A stretch of 64,000 nt of DNA from Hymenobacter sp. 5317J-9. Its GTDB lineage: Bacteria; Bacteroidota; Bacteroidia; Cytophagales; Hymenobacteraceae. The notes beneath the pieces were generated by a model that ran no database searches, had not been told where the DNA came from, and worked only from the letters and a program-made list of their open reading frames with translations. Numbering within the stretch: position 1 is the first letter of the stretch; each line of letters begins with the position of its first letter. A program made the translations under genes and the position numbers. Shown one piece after another: positions 24,318 to 32,564 of this stretch. Where the stretch lies: positions 2,604,001 through 2,668,000 of the forward strand of contig NZ_CP095050.1 of assembly GCF_022921075.1 (NCBI RefSeq). The letters are read 5' to 3'.

Positions 24318-24727
24318 ACCGTTTCTGTGAACTGCTCGTCCACCAGCGCGTCGCCCACCACGCCGCGACCAGGATCAAAACCAAGACCAATGCCCGAGCC
24401 GCCCCCGGTGTTGCAACAGCGGGAACACGGTCAAGGGCCACGCCCGGCCCGGCGGCCGTGGTTGGGCACGAGGCAACGCAGCGGAGGGCTCGGTGCACGG
24501 GGGGCCACTTGGGTCGTTTACACACTAGACGGCCGCGGCGGTCGTTGTGCTGCTTTTCTCACCTTATGGTCGCTCAAGCGCGCCCTGGAAGCCACGCAAC
24601 TGTTGCCCCTCCGCCTTCTTCGGTGCCACCAACCGCCGAACCGTCCGCCCCGGTGTCACCGTCGAAGGAAGGGGGGAATAGCCCCAGCATCCGGTTTAAC
24701 CAGTCCATTGCCTCACAACGCCCGAAC
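24318..24727. other. 410-base stretch with no recognised gene
   Basis: Lies between the IS1182-like element and the lipoprotein gene. It is GC-rich and open in several frames, but no translation has family features, a signal peptide or a convincing start. Possibly remains of DNA disrupted by the insertion. Confidence 0.6.
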
Positions 24728-25159
24728 ATGAAAAAGCCCTTTCTTTCCTTGCTTGCCCTGGCCGCCTTGGCCAGCTGCTCGAAGCAAAACGACCCGCCGG
24801 CGCCGCCGACGCTGTCCCGCACCGAACTGCTGACGGCCAGCCCGTGGAAATTGACGGCTCAGCGCGAAGTCCTGACGCCGCCATCCGGCGGGGCCGCGGT
24901 CGTCACGGACTATCCGGTGGTTGCCGGCGCCCTCGTCGTGGCGTACAAGACCGATGGCACCGTGAGCGCAAATCGTCCCCTGCAACAAGGGAACCCCGTC
25001 GCGGGAGGAATTTATGCCTTGACTGACTCCACGCTCTGGACGAATGTCGGGGCCGGCAGTGGCATCGTTCGGGAGCTTACCGCGCACCGGTTGGTCTTGG
25101 TCGACAAGTGGCAAGGCCCGACGGGGCCTTCGCAACGCGCCGATGTGTACCTGCATTGA
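24728..25159 (+). CDS. Small lipoprotein, lipocalin-like type
   Basis: 143 residues from the ATG at 24728. SPII signal with lipobox LASC (Cys17). The mature protein begins with a Pro-rich segment and then LSRTELLTASPWKLTAQREV, the opening typical of small Bacteroidota lipocalin-like lipoproteins, with a predicted beta-rich body (ALVVAYKTDGTVSANRP, HRLVLVDKWQGPTG). It would face the periplasm or cell surface. Function unknown. Same frame as the restored transposase upstream, without a stop between them. A good terminator follows at 25281-25316. Confidence 0.75.
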   Translation: MKKPFLSLLALAALASCSKQNDPPAPPTLSRTELLTASPWKLTAQREVLTPPSGGAAVVTDYPVVAGALVVAYKTDGTVSANRPLQQGNPVAGGIYALTDSTLWTNVGAGSGIVRELTAHRLVLVDKWQGPTGPSQRADVYLH

Positions 25160-25280
25160 TGCCCATGGGCACGCAAACAACCCAATGGCGGGCGCTGAAT
25201 GCCAAATTGCACGTTCCTGCCCCTGCCCCGGTGGCCCCAGCCGCAAGCCACTCCGCAAGCCCCGAGCGAAGAAAGGAGCA

Positions 25281-25316
25281 AACAAACGCCCCGACCAACC
25301 GGCCGGGGCGTTTGTT
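25281..25316 (+). terminator. Intrinsic-terminator-like hairpin
   Basis: Perfect 13-bp stem AACAAACGCCCCG / CGGGGCGTTTGTT (25281-25293 and 25304-25316), 10-base loop, ending in T-rich GTTTGTTAT. Lies 121 bases after the lipoprotein stop; may work in both directions. Confidence 0.8.
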
Positions 25317-25433
25317 ATGCGGTCAAAAGGGTGCACGCAATAGCTTGCTTTTGCTGTTCGGACCGTTTCGCTGAACGCTGAAACACCTCCTTTTTCAACG
25401 TTTAGCAAAGTGTGCTTAGCGCCCAGAGCGTTT

Positions 25434-26162
25434 TCAGTCAGTCGGCAGCTGCCCCTTCGCTAAGGGCCGCAACTGATAGCCGACCTGCCGCTCGTAATTT
25501 GTATACTGAAGCAGCAGCCGAAAAATTTCCGTTGGGGTGGGGGGCACGTACTTTTTAAAGCTGGGGATTGGGTTGGTGTCTTCGGGGAAGCGGCACTCGG
25601 CAAATGGGTTGGCGCGGGCCACTTCGGCCTCGTGCTGCCGGAAGTAGTCGGCAAACGACACATAGAAATCGGCTGGCAGGGCCCCAATTATTTCGCGGTC
25701 GGGCGTAAACAAATAATAGCTTCCCGCCCGAAAAGGGATAGAGTCGTACGCCAAGTTCTGAAATTTGGCCGCCTGGAAACACACCTGCATCGTGTCGCTC
25801 CCCCGGATGCAGGAGAGGCTTATCAGGCGCAAGGGCACAATAAAACTTTGATTGCCTTTGATGAGGTAGACGTTGCCAAAGCGCAGGGGTTGGGCAAGTG
25901 TGGGGTCGCCCGGCGTCCGGTCGGCACTGAAGGGCTCGGCATGCACCGGCTGGCCCTTGTCAAAAAAACGCAGGGCCGCAAAGTAGTAGTTATTGCTGCG
26001 GAAGGCCACGGCTAAGGTGCGGTCTGGGCAGTCCGCGCAAGTAGTCACGGGTGCCCTGGCCATGACAACGGGGGCCAGCGTTGGGGCCGCGGGTCGGCCT
26101 GGGTGGGCGGCCGTACAGGCAGTCCCGCTCCAGGCAATCGCTACTAACACACGATACTTCAT
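25434..26162 (-). CDS. Exported protein of unknown function, probable lipoprotein
   Basis: 242 residues. The start MKYRVLVAIAWSGTAC gives a short signal with lipobox-like SGTAC (Cys16). The mature part has a CADC pair (TTCADCPDRTLAVAF), LSCIRGSDTMQVCFQAAKF, FRAGSYYLFTPDREIIGALP, and a Pro-flanked C-terminus FKKYVPPTPTEIFRLLLQY. Not recognised as a known family. Gene and the next one upstream (26248-26715) share the strand and lie 85 bases apart, in a less conserved zone between two insertion sequences. Confidence 0.6.
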   Translation of the reverse strand: MKYRVLVAIAWSGTACTAAHPGRPAAPTLAPVVMARAPVTTCADCPDRTLAVAFRSNNYYFAALRFFDKGQPVHAEPFSADRTPGDPTLAQPLRFGNVYLIKGNQSFIVPLRLISLSCIRGSDTMQVCFQAAKFQNLAYDSIPFRAGSYYLFTPDREIIGALPADFYVSFADYFRQHEAEVARANPFAECRFPEDTNPIPSFKKYVPPTPTEIFRLLLQYTNYERQVGYQLRPLAKGQLPTD

Positions 26163-26247
26163 GACAAAAGATAGGCTCGTAATTCTGAACAGAGCGTGTT
26201 TAAGCCACGACCGTTTAACTGAACGACTTAAATCATCAGGTTGGGGA

Positions 26248-26715
26248 TTAAAAAGGTGTTTTCTTGGCCGTGGTGCCGGAAAGGACCCAGCGATAGCGCG
26301 ACATTTTGCCCTCAGTGTACTCCCAGACTTCGGTTAATTGCAATTGGCCGGTGCGGTTCGGTGAAAACGTCTTGACCACTGAATCGGGGAATAACCACTT
26401 GTCGATTCGCCGGGGGCCATAGGACCGTTCCTTGAACCGCAAATAAGGCCCCTCGATGGCGTACTCACCCGTTGTATGTAAGACCTTTTTTCGGGTAATG
26501 CGTTGCCGCGTGCTACTGCACTGCGCTTTCTGAGAATTGGCGCGCGTGACCATGAAATAGGTGCCGTAAGCATCGTCATCATGCTCGTACTGTGTTTTGA
26601 GGGCAATGTCGTAATAATACTGGCCCACCAAAAGGTGGCGGGCCGGCCGTGTGTGCCACGTCAGTTCCCCACCAGCGAGGGCAGCGACAAAAGCAAATGC
26701 GAAAAGCCATTTCAT
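26248..26715 (-). CDS. Small exported protein of unknown function
   Basis: 155 residues with an N-terminal signal (MKWLFAFAFVAALAGG). The mature part is Tyr/Arg-rich: LLVGQYYYDIALKTQYEHDD, AYGTYFMVTRANSQKAQCSS, EGPYLRFKERSYGPRRIDKW, LTEVWEYTEGKMSRYRWVLS. It looks like a short beta-rich periplasmic protein. Not recognised. It is followed by the unknown lipoprotein gene on the same strand and preceded by the IS5-like element, whose right-hand insertion could have removed its original promoter. Confidence 0.6.
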   Translation of the reverse strand: MKWLFAFAFVAALAGGELTWHTRPARHLLVGQYYYDIALKTQYEHDDDAYGTYFMVTRANSQKAQCSSTRQRITRKKVLHTTGEYAIEGPYLRFKERSYGPRRIDKWLFPDSVVKTFSPNRTGQLQLTEVWEYTEGKMSRYRWVLSGTTAKKTPF

Positions 26716-26763
26716 TGCCTTAAAGAAACGCTCTTCTCAGCAAACCTTACTATACCAAGCCGG

Positions 26764-27563
26764 CTAGGAAGTGTTAACAGTCGCGTAGCCACAGGACGGT
26801 TGCAGCGAGGTGAATAAAGGCCAAAAAATGCGCATCGAGTTTGTCATACCGGGTGGCCACGCGGCGAAACTGCTTGAGGCGGCTGAAAAGGCGCTCAATG
26901 GGGTGACGTTGGGCGTAACGCGCCGCGTCGTAGCCCCGCGGGTAGCGGCGCTTGCACCGGGGCGGAATCACGGCACAGGTGCCGCGGGCAGCCAGGGTGG
27001 CCACGAGCGGGTCGGAATCGTAGCCCCGGTCGGCCACGAGGTAGGCCGGGGCCAGCCCGTCGAGCAGCGGCAGCGCTTGCGGGGCGTCGTGGCGCTGGCC
27101 GGCTGTCAGGCTGCCGCGCACGAACCGGCCCCCAGCGTCGGCCACCGCGTGCAGCTTGGTGGTCAATCCGCCGCGGCTACGCCCCAGGGCTTGCGGCCCG
27201 TTTTTTTGCGTGCCCCGCTCGCGTGTTGGTGCACCCGCACGGTGGTCGAGTCGACCAGCAGCGTGTGCAGCGCGTCGTCCTCTTGCACGGCGGCCAGCAC
27301 CCGGGCCCACACGCCCGAGGCGGTCCAGCGCTGGAAGCGCGTGTATGTTGTGTGCCAGTTGCCCCACGCGGCCGGCAAGGCACGCCAGCGGCAGCCGTTG
27401 CGCAACAACCACAGCACCGCTTCTACAAAACGGCGGTTGTCCTGGCCCCGGCCACCTTTCGTGCCTTCCCGACCCGGCAGCAGCGGCGCGATGCGGGCCC
27501 ACTGCGCGTCTGTGAGCAAATAATCCATACCCCAAATTAATACCTACTGTTAACACTTCCTAG
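26764..27563 (-). mobile_element. IS5-family insertion sequence
   Basis: About 0.8 kb with perfect 18-bp inverted repeats CTAGGAAGTGTTAACAGT at 26764-26781 and 27546-27563. The outer CTAG on both ends may be the duplicated target, as IS5-type elements often duplicate CTAG or a similar four-base site; then the element proper is 26768-27559. Appears intact. Confidence 0.92.
26774..27528 (-). CDS. IS5 family transposase, two frames joined by -1 frameshifting (ORFA 27163-27528, ORFB to 26774)
   Basis: ORFA (121 residues) begins MDYLLTDAQWARIAPLLPGR and includes the first catalytic Asp in LLVDSTTVRVHQHASGA. ORFB, in the -1 frame, continues GPQALGRSRGGLTTKLH, YLVADRGYDSDPL (second Asp) and HPIERLFSRLKQFRRVATRY (Glu plus the K/R of the IS5 DDE signature), ending LAATVLWLRDC. 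The frames overlap at a run of seven A (minus strand; T7 at 27201-27207), read CGC-AAA-AAA-ACG in ORFA: a classic slippery site for -1 programmed frameshifting known from the IS427 group. All DDE residues are present, so the element is probably active. Confidence 0.9.
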
Positions 27564-27752
27564 TTCCAGTGCCAGCAGCAGAAAGCATATTGTTGCGTGT
27601 GTCGAGTTTATAAAACCCGTCTGCGAATCAACGTTTACGAAAAGAACGGAGTAGATGAGTTTCGTAAACTCCCGAAAAAAGCGAGAATCACTCATAACGA
27701 GGTACTGCGGTAGGCAACCATTCAAGTAATAATTGCCCCTGCCTGCAGCTGC

Positions 27753-29150
27753 CTATTCAACTTTACGGCCCTCATCACTGGCCTCTTTGCCAATCCAAAT
27801 AGATTTCTGGTTGACAAACTCTCGGATGCCCAGATACGACAGCTCCCGCCCGTAGCCAGACTTCTTTACCCCGCCAAACGGCAGCTCCGGCATCGATTTC
27901 ACCAAGCCGTTCACGAACACGGCGCCACTTTCTATCTGGCGGGCCAGGTCCTCGCCCTTTTTGGCATCCCGCGTCCACACCGCCGCGCCCAGGCCGAAGC
28001 GCGAGTCGTTGGCCAGGCGCACGGCATCGGCGGCGTTTTTGGCTTCGAGAACGAGTGCTACGGGGCCGAAAAACTCTTCGGTGTAGGCGCGTTGGCCGGG
28101 TTTGATGTTTGACAGAATCATGGGGCGGAAGAGGGCGGTGCCGGGCTTGGCCTGGCCGCCGTGCAGCTCCACTTTGGCGCCCTGGGCCACCGAGTCGTTC
28201 ACCTGTTCGGTGAGCTCGTCGGCGAGGTCGGCGCGGGCCATAGGGCCGTACTGGGTGGCCGGGTCGAGCGGGTCGCCGGGGCGGAAGGCCAGCAGGTGAG
28301 TTTTCAGCTGGTTGATGAAGTCCTTGAGCACGGGCTTCTCCACGATGAAGCGCTTGGCCGCGATGCAGCTCTGGCCGCTGTTTATCATGCGGCTCTGGGC
28401 GGCGGTTTTAGCGGCCAGGGCCACGTCGGCATCGGCCAGCACAATGAAGGGGTCGGAGCCGCCCAGCTCCAGCACCATTTTCTTAATGTGCTGCCCGGCA
28501 ATAGCACCCACCGAAGCGCCCGCGCCCTCGCTGCCGGTGAGCGTGGCGGCGCGCACCCGGTCGTCGGCCAGCAGCTTCTCCACCAAATCTGACCCAATCA
28601 GCAAGGTGCGGAAGCAGGCCGGCGGCAGGCCCGCGTCGTGAAAAATCTGCTCCAAAGCCAGGGCGCATTGCGGCACGTTTGAGGCGTGCTTGAGCAGGCC
28701 CACGTTGCCGGCCATCAGGGCCGGGGCGGCGAAGCGCACCACCTGCCACAGTGGGAAATTCCAGGGCATGATGGCCAGCACCACGCCCAGCGGCTGGTAG
28801 CTGATGAAGCTGCGGCCGGCGTCGGTGTCGATGAGCTCATCGGCCAGGAAGCCCTCGGCGCGCTCGGCGTAGAAGTCGCAGCAGGTGGCGCACTTCTGGG
28901 CTTCGGCGCGGCCGTCGGTCACGGGCTTGCCCATTTCGAGGGCCATGAGGCGGGCCAACTCGTCCTGGCGCTCGCGCAGCAGTGCGGCGGCGCGGCGCAG
29001 CACGCCGGCCCGGTGCGCCCAGGTGGTGGCTTGCCAGGCGGACGCCGCGCGGTGGGCCTGGCCCAGAATGCGCTCGGTTTTGGCCCAGCTGAAGGCCGGG
29101 AAGCGGCGCAGGCGGCGCCCGGTGTAGGGGTTGAGGGATTCGATGGGCAT
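27753..29150 (-). CDS. NAD(P)-dependent aldehyde dehydrogenase (succinate-semialdehyde dehydrogenase-like)
   Basis: 465 residues from the ATG at 29148-29150; the in-frame extension to 29216 does not fit the family. Opening [20 protein letters not shown] is typical of short GabD/SSADH-type enzymes. Catalytic residues: Glu in [11 protein letters not shown] near 227 and Cys in [14 protein letters not shown] near 258; [21 protein letters not shown] contributes to NAD binding; [18 protein letters not shown] is the C-terminal signature. It oxidises an aldehyde to the acid in the cytosol, most likely succinate semialdehyde, but the substrate is not certain. A lone gene, divergent from the sigma factor gene. 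Confidence 0.9.
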   Translation of the reverse strand: MPIESLNPYTGRRLRRFPAFSWAKTERILGQAHRAASAWQATTWAHRAGVLRRAAALLRERQDELARLMALEMGKPVTDGRAEAQKCATCCDFYAERAEGFLADELIDTDAGRSFISYQPLGVVLAIMPWNFPLWQVVRFAAPALMAGNVGLLKHASNVPQCALALEQIFHDAGLPPACFRTLLIGSDLVEKLLADDRVRAATLTGSEGAGASVGAIAGQHIKKMVLELGGSDPFIVLADADVALAAKTAAQSRMINSGQSCIAAKRFIVEKPVLKDFINQLKTHLLAFRPGDPLDPATQYGPMARADLADELTEQVNDSVAQGAKVELHGGQAKPGTALFRPMILSNIKPGQRAYTEEFFGPVALVLEAKNAADAVRLANDSRFGLGAAVWTRDAKKGEDLARQIESGAVFVNGLVKSMPELPFGGVKKSGYGRELSYLGIREFVNQKSIWIGKEASDEGRKVE

Positions 29151-29346
29151 GGCGAGAACTGAAGAAGGGGCGGGGGAGAATGAAGTGGCCGGCCCGCGGC
29201 GCAAATATTCGTTCAACTTACATGGGCCTAGTTCGGTTGCGTATACCGTCGGGGCCGTCTAGCGCTATTTGCGGCGCCTGCGCGTATTTTCGTGCAGTTC
29301 CGGTGGTGCCGGCTGCGGCTTCATTTTCTCACTTTCAGTCACTCTT

Positions 29347-29907
29347 GTGTCGGATACTCCTTTAATTTCCCTGCCACCCGCCGCCGAGGCGGAGCTCGTC
29401 CGGCGCCTGCAGGCGCGCGACGAATCGGCCATGACGTTGTTCTACGACCGATATTCGGCCGCGCTCTACGGCGTCATCTTCCGCATCGTGAAGGCCGAAG
29501 ACGAGGCCGAGGACGTGCTGCAGGAAGCGCTGGTCAAAATCTGGCACGCCTTTGCCAGCTACGACCCCAGCAAGGGCCGCCTCTTCACGTGGGTGCTCAA
29601 CATTTGCCGAAATCTGAGCATCGACAAAATCCGCTCCCGACAGCACCGCGTAGGTAGCAAAACTCAGGGGCTGGACGACAGCCTGACCGCGCAGCGCCAG
29701 GCCGCGCCAACGGCCTTCCGCCCCGAGCACATTGGTTTGCAGGAAATCACCCAAAAACTGGTTCCCGAACAACGCCAGATTATTGACCTGCTCTACTTCG
29801 AGGGCTTCACCCAGAGTGAAGTGGCGGAGGAACTCAACATCCCGCTGGGGACGGTGAAAACCCGCGCCCGCACTGCCATCAAAGTCCTCAGCAAACTTAT
29901 TCGCTAA
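29347..29907 (+). CDS. ECF (sigma-70 family) RNA polymerase sigma factor
   Basis: 186 residues from a GTG at 29347; a longer in-frame reading to 29269 has no family resemblance. Region 2: DESAMTLFYDRYSAALYGVI, EDEAEDVLQEALVKIWHAFA, GRLFTWVLNICRNLSIDKIR. Region 4 helix-turn-helix: LLYFEGFTQSEVAEELNIPLGTVKTRART (given in two parts: region 4 starts at PEQRQIIDLLYFEG). This is an extracytoplasmic-function sigma factor. Seven bases separate it from the anti-sigma gene, so they form an operon and a standard regulatory pair: the membrane anti-sigma factor would hold the sigma factor until released. Confidence 0.93.
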   Translation: MSDTPLISLPPAAEAELVRRLQARDESAMTLFYDRYSAALYGVIFRIVKAEDEAEDVLQEALVKIWHAFASYDPSKGRLFTWVLNICRNLSIDKIRSRQHRVGSKTQGLDDSLTAQRQAAPTAFRPEHIGLQEITQKLVPEQRQIIDLLYFEGFTQSEVAEELNIPLGTVKTRARTAIKVLSKLIR

Positions 29908-29914
29908 ACCAATC

Positions 29915-30817
29915 GTGGAAAACATCCAAGACTATATAGAATCGGGCATTCTGGAGCAGTACGCTCTCGGAGAGCTTTCGCCGGCCGAGCAGGCCGCCGT
30001 GGAAGGCATGGCTGCCCGGCACCCGGAGGTGAGCGAGGAGTTGCAGCAGGTTCAGCTTGCCTTCGGCGTGTACGCCGAAGCTCACTCCCTCGCCCCGCCG
30101 GCCGGCATGCGCGAACGCGTGCTGAGCAACGTAATGGCCCAGATTGCCGCGCCCGCCGCTGCTGCCCCCAACGTCTCGCTGCGCGCCGACCTCGACGCCG
30201 TGGCCCAAACCGCTACGAATCCGATTGCTCCCGTGGCCGGCGACGCCGTGGTGCGGCCTTTCACGCCGGCCGCCGATGCCCCGGAGCCTTCCCGCTCCAT
30301 TTGGGCCATGGCTGCTTCGGTGGCCCTGCTGCTGAGTTTGGGCGCCAACTTCCTGCTGTATTCGCGCTGGAAAGACGCCAGCTCCGACCTCGTGGCCCTG
30401 CAAAACGAGCAGGCTCGCTTTGCCACCACCACTAACGTGCTGAACCGGCAAATGGGCGACCTGCGCCAGGAAAACCAGGTGCTGCGCAACGACGAATTCC
30501 GCGCCGTGGCCCTGGCCGGCACCAAAACTGCTCCCACGGCCCACGCCCGGGTGCTGTTCAACCCCGCCACGCACAAGGTATACGTCGACGTGAAAAGCCT
30601 GCCCGCGCTGCCGGCCGGCAAGCAGTACCAACTGTGGGCCCTCGACAAGGGCAAGCCAATTGACGCCGGGGTGCTGACGCTCGCCACCGCCACCGGCGAA
30701 GGCCTGCAGGCCATGAAGGACATTGCCAGCGCCCAAACCTTTGCCATGACCGTGGAGCCCGCCGGCGGCAGCGTGAACCCCACCCTGAGCACGATGACCG
30801 TGGTTGGCAACATCTAG
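29915..30817 (+). CDS. Membrane anti-sigma factor (RskA-type C-terminal domain)
   Basis: 300 residues from a GTG at 29915, seven bases after the sigma factor stop. The N-terminal part ILEQYALGELSPAEQAAVEG is the anti-sigma segment without zinc ligands. A single membrane helix lies near 128-148 (IWAMAASVALLLSLGANFLL). The periplasmic part begins with a coiled-coil-like stretch (VALQNEQARFATTTNVLNRQ) and ends in the RskA domain: ARVLFNPATHKVYVDVKSLP, ALPAGKQYQLWALDKGKPID, FAMTVEPAGGSVNPTLSTM. It should bind the co-encoded sigma factor at the membrane. The signal that frees sigma is not visible. A terminator follows at 30880-30916. Confidence 0.9.
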   Translation: MENIQDYIESGILEQYALGELSPAEQAAVEGMAARHPEVSEELQQVQLAFGVYAEAHSLAPPAGMRERVLSNVMAQIAAPAAAAPNVSLRADLDAVAQTATNPIAPVAGDAVVRPFTPAADAPEPSRSIWAMAASVALLLSLGANFLLYSRWKDASSDLVALQNEQARFATTTNVLNRQMGDLRQENQVLRNDEFRAVALAGTKTAPTAHARVLFNPATHKVYVDVKSLPALPAGKQYQLWALDKGKPIDAGVLTLATATGEGLQAMKDIASAQTFAMTVEPAGGSVNPTLSTMTVVGNI

Positions 30818-30879
30818 CGGCCGCAACTCTCAACATTCGGAAGGCAGCTAACTTGCACCCGCTAACCGCATCCTAAACG

Positions 30880-30916
30880 TTACCGCCCGTTAGCCAGCCC
30901 GGCCGACGGGCGGTAA
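30880..30916 (+). terminator. Rho-independent terminator of the sigma/anti-sigma operon
   Basis: Perfect 11-bp stem TTACCGCCCGT / ACGGGCGGTAA (30880-30890 and 30906-30916) with a GC-rich loop, then TTGTTTATTTGT. It separates the sigma operon from the H-NOX gene. Confidence 0.85.
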
Positions 30917-30949
30917 TTGTTTATTTGTCTCACAGGTAATATCGAGCAC

Positions 30950-31489
30950 ATGCACGGCACCATTCTTACCCTGCTCAAGCGCTACGTGCAAACGCAATAC
31001 GACCACAGCACCTGGGTGAAGCTGATGGAGCTTTCGGGGCTGGAGCACGTCGAGTTCGACCACAAAACCGCGTATCCCGATGAGCACCTGTACGCCCTGG
31101 TGGGCCACGCCGCCGAGATGACGGGGCTGTCGGCCGGTGAACTGCACGAGAAGTTCGGTGAGTACCTCGTGCCGGACCTCATGTACATGTACCAGAAGCT
31201 GCTGAAGCCCGAGTGGAAAACCCTGGACATGCTGGAGCACACCGAGCACACCATGCACCGGCAGGTGCGCCAGGAGCACGCCGAAAACGCCCCGCCCGTG
31301 CTCGACGTCACCCGCATCGGCCCCGACGAGTTGTACATCGACTACGTGTCGCCGCGCCGCATGGGCGGCTTGGCCGTGGGCATTGTGCGCGGGCTGGCCG
31401 CCTACTACGACGAAGCCGACCGCATCGACGTGATGCCCACTACCACCGAGGACGGGCAGCGGGTGCGCATTCACGTGCGCCGCACCTAA
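30950..31489 (+). CDS. Stand-alone H-NOX (haem NO/O2-binding) protein
   Basis: 179 residues from the ATG at 30950. Begins MHGTILTLLKRYVQTQYDH, as H-NOX proteins do. The haem pocket is recognisable: proximal His103 in TMHRQV, 12 residues before the conserved PP, and the YxSxR motif as Tyr132-Val-Ser134-Pro-Arg136, which binds the haem propionates. H-NOX domains sense NO (or O2) through ferrous haem. Distal-pocket Tyr typical of O2-binding members is not evident, so NO sensing is more likely. No histidine kinase, diguanylate cyclase or chemoreceptor partner is next to it; neighbours are the sigma operon and the CxxC peroxidase-like gene. Confidence 0.9.
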   Translation: MHGTILTLLKRYVQTQYDHSTWVKLMELSGLEHVEFDHKTAYPDEHLYALVGHAAEMTGLSAGELHEKFGEYLVPDLMYMYQKLLKPEWKTLDMLEHTEHTMHRQVRQEHAENAPPVLDVTRIGPDELYIDYVSPRRMGGLAVGIVRGLAAYYDEADRIDVMPTTTEDGQRVRIHVRRT

Positions 31490-31529
31490 CGCACGCCACA
31501 CCTTTTATTTTTCCCAACCCCGCCAACAC

Positions 31530-31862
31530 ATGAGCAGCTACTACAACCCCGCCGACCTCGCCAAATTTGGAAAAATCAGCGACTGGCAGCCCGAGATGGG
31601 CCGCAAATTTTTCGACTACTACGGCGAAGTCTTTAAAGAAGGCGCCCTGACCGAGCGCGAAAAGTCGCTGATTGCGCTGGCCGTGGCGCACGTGGTGCAG
31701 TGCCCGTACTGCATCGATGCCTACACCTCCGACGCGCTGCAGAAAGGCGTGGACGAGACGGAAATGATGGAGGCCGTGCACGTGGGGGCCGCCATCAAGG
31801 GCGGGGCCACGCTGGTGCACGCCACCATGATGATGAACAAAGCCAAGGAGCTTTCCATGTAA
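31530..31862 (+). CDS. Carboxymuconolactone decarboxylase-like (AhpD-fold) protein, arsenosugar-associated peroxidase type
   Basis: 110 residues. Begins MSSYYNPADLAKFGKISDWQ and carries LALAVAHVVQCPYCIDAYTSDALQKG with the CPYC redox pair, followed by VHVGAAIKGGATLVHATMM. This pattern is that of the 'arsenosugar biosynthesis-associated peroxidase-like' subgroup of AhpD-fold proteins. Elsewhere these usually accompany ArsM/ArsS genes, which are not in this window. It probably reduces peroxides or reacts with thiols in the cytosol. It lies 40 bases after H-NOX and 32 before the rhodanese on the same strand, so these three may be one transcript. Confidence 0.85.
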   Translation: MSSYYNPADLAKFGKISDWQPEMGRKFFDYYGEVFKEGALTEREKSLIALAVAHVVQCPYCIDAYTSDALQKGVDETEMMEAVHVGAAIKGGATLVHATMMMNKAKELSM

Positions 31863-31894
31863 ACGGGCAGTGCAGTGCTGCTGTTGTTGAACCT

Positions 31895-32428
31895 ATGTCG
31901 TTTGCCTTCGTCGCGTCTTCCTGCCTGCTTTTGGGCGTTTTCGGCCTGAGCAGCTGCGGCTCCGATGCGGCCGGGGAGGCGCGGCCCTCGGCGGCCTACC
32001 GCCGCATGCTGCAGCTGCTCTATAAGCACACCGTGCCCACGGTGGCGCCGGCCGCGCTGGCCCGCGCCCTGGCAGGGCCCGAGGCCCCGCTGCTGCTCGA
32101 TGTGCGCACGCCCGCCGAGTACGGCGTGAGCCACCTGAGCGGCGCCCAACTGGTGCCCTACGACTCGGTGGCCACGCTGGATTTTGCGGGCGTGGACCGC
32201 CGCCGCCCGGTGGTGGTGTATTGCTCGGTGGGCGCCCGCAGCGAGCGCCTGGGCGAGCGGCTGCGCAGCCTGGGTTTCGAGCACGTGAGCAACCTCTACG
32301 GCGGCCTGTTTGAGTGGGTGAACGAGGGCTATCCGGTGGTGAACGCCCAGGGACCTACGCCCAATGTGCATCCGTATTCGGGGCTATGGGGTGCTTGGCT
32401 CCGGCGCGGCCGCAAAACGTATCAGTAG
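31895..32428 (+). CDS. Rhodanese-domain lipoprotein
   Basis: 177 residues from the ATG at 31895. The SPII signal ends in lipobox LSSC (Cys21), so the protein is exported. The rhodanese domain (about 60-155) reads PLLLDVRTPAEYGVSHLSGA, VVVYCSVGARSERLGERLRS with the active-site Cys in CSVGARS, and NLYGGLFEWVNEGYPV. Rhodaneses move sulfane sulfur; in an exported setting the role may be sulfur or metalloid handling. It follows the AhpD-like gene by 32 bases; rhodaneses and AhpD-like proteins also co-occur in arsenosugar clusters, which may explain the pairing. Confidence 0.88.
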   Translation: MSFAFVASSCLLLGVFGLSSCGSDAAGEARPSAAYRRMLQLLYKHTVPTVAPAALARALAGPEAPLLLDVRTPAEYGVSHLSGAQLVPYDSVATLDFAGVDRRRPVVVYCSVGARSERLGERLRSLGFEHVSNLYGGLFEWVNEGYPVVNAQGPTPNVHPYSGLWGAWLRRGRKTYQ

Positions 32429-32564
32429 TCTAATTCGCTAATATTGGGGTGGCGTAAGGCCGTAGTCTCCCGTTGTCGCGTATGCATTCGCCGGCCCCTG
32501 GGCATCGCCTTTCCGAAGGTGCCAGCAGGCAACTGCATTTGCTGTTTCCATTTTACTGTTCTCC

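Noticed and set aside
24327..24731. Possible small gene between the IS1182-like element and the lipoprotein
   Set aside because: Arg/Pro-rich composition, no signal, no motif and overlap of the element end; treated as non-coding.
24728..25159. Lipoprotein as merely the C-terminus of the transposase frame
   Set aside because: It has its own ATG, lysine-led signal peptide and lipobox, and a typical lipocalin-like opening; the open frame upstream is a consequence of high GC and the insertion.
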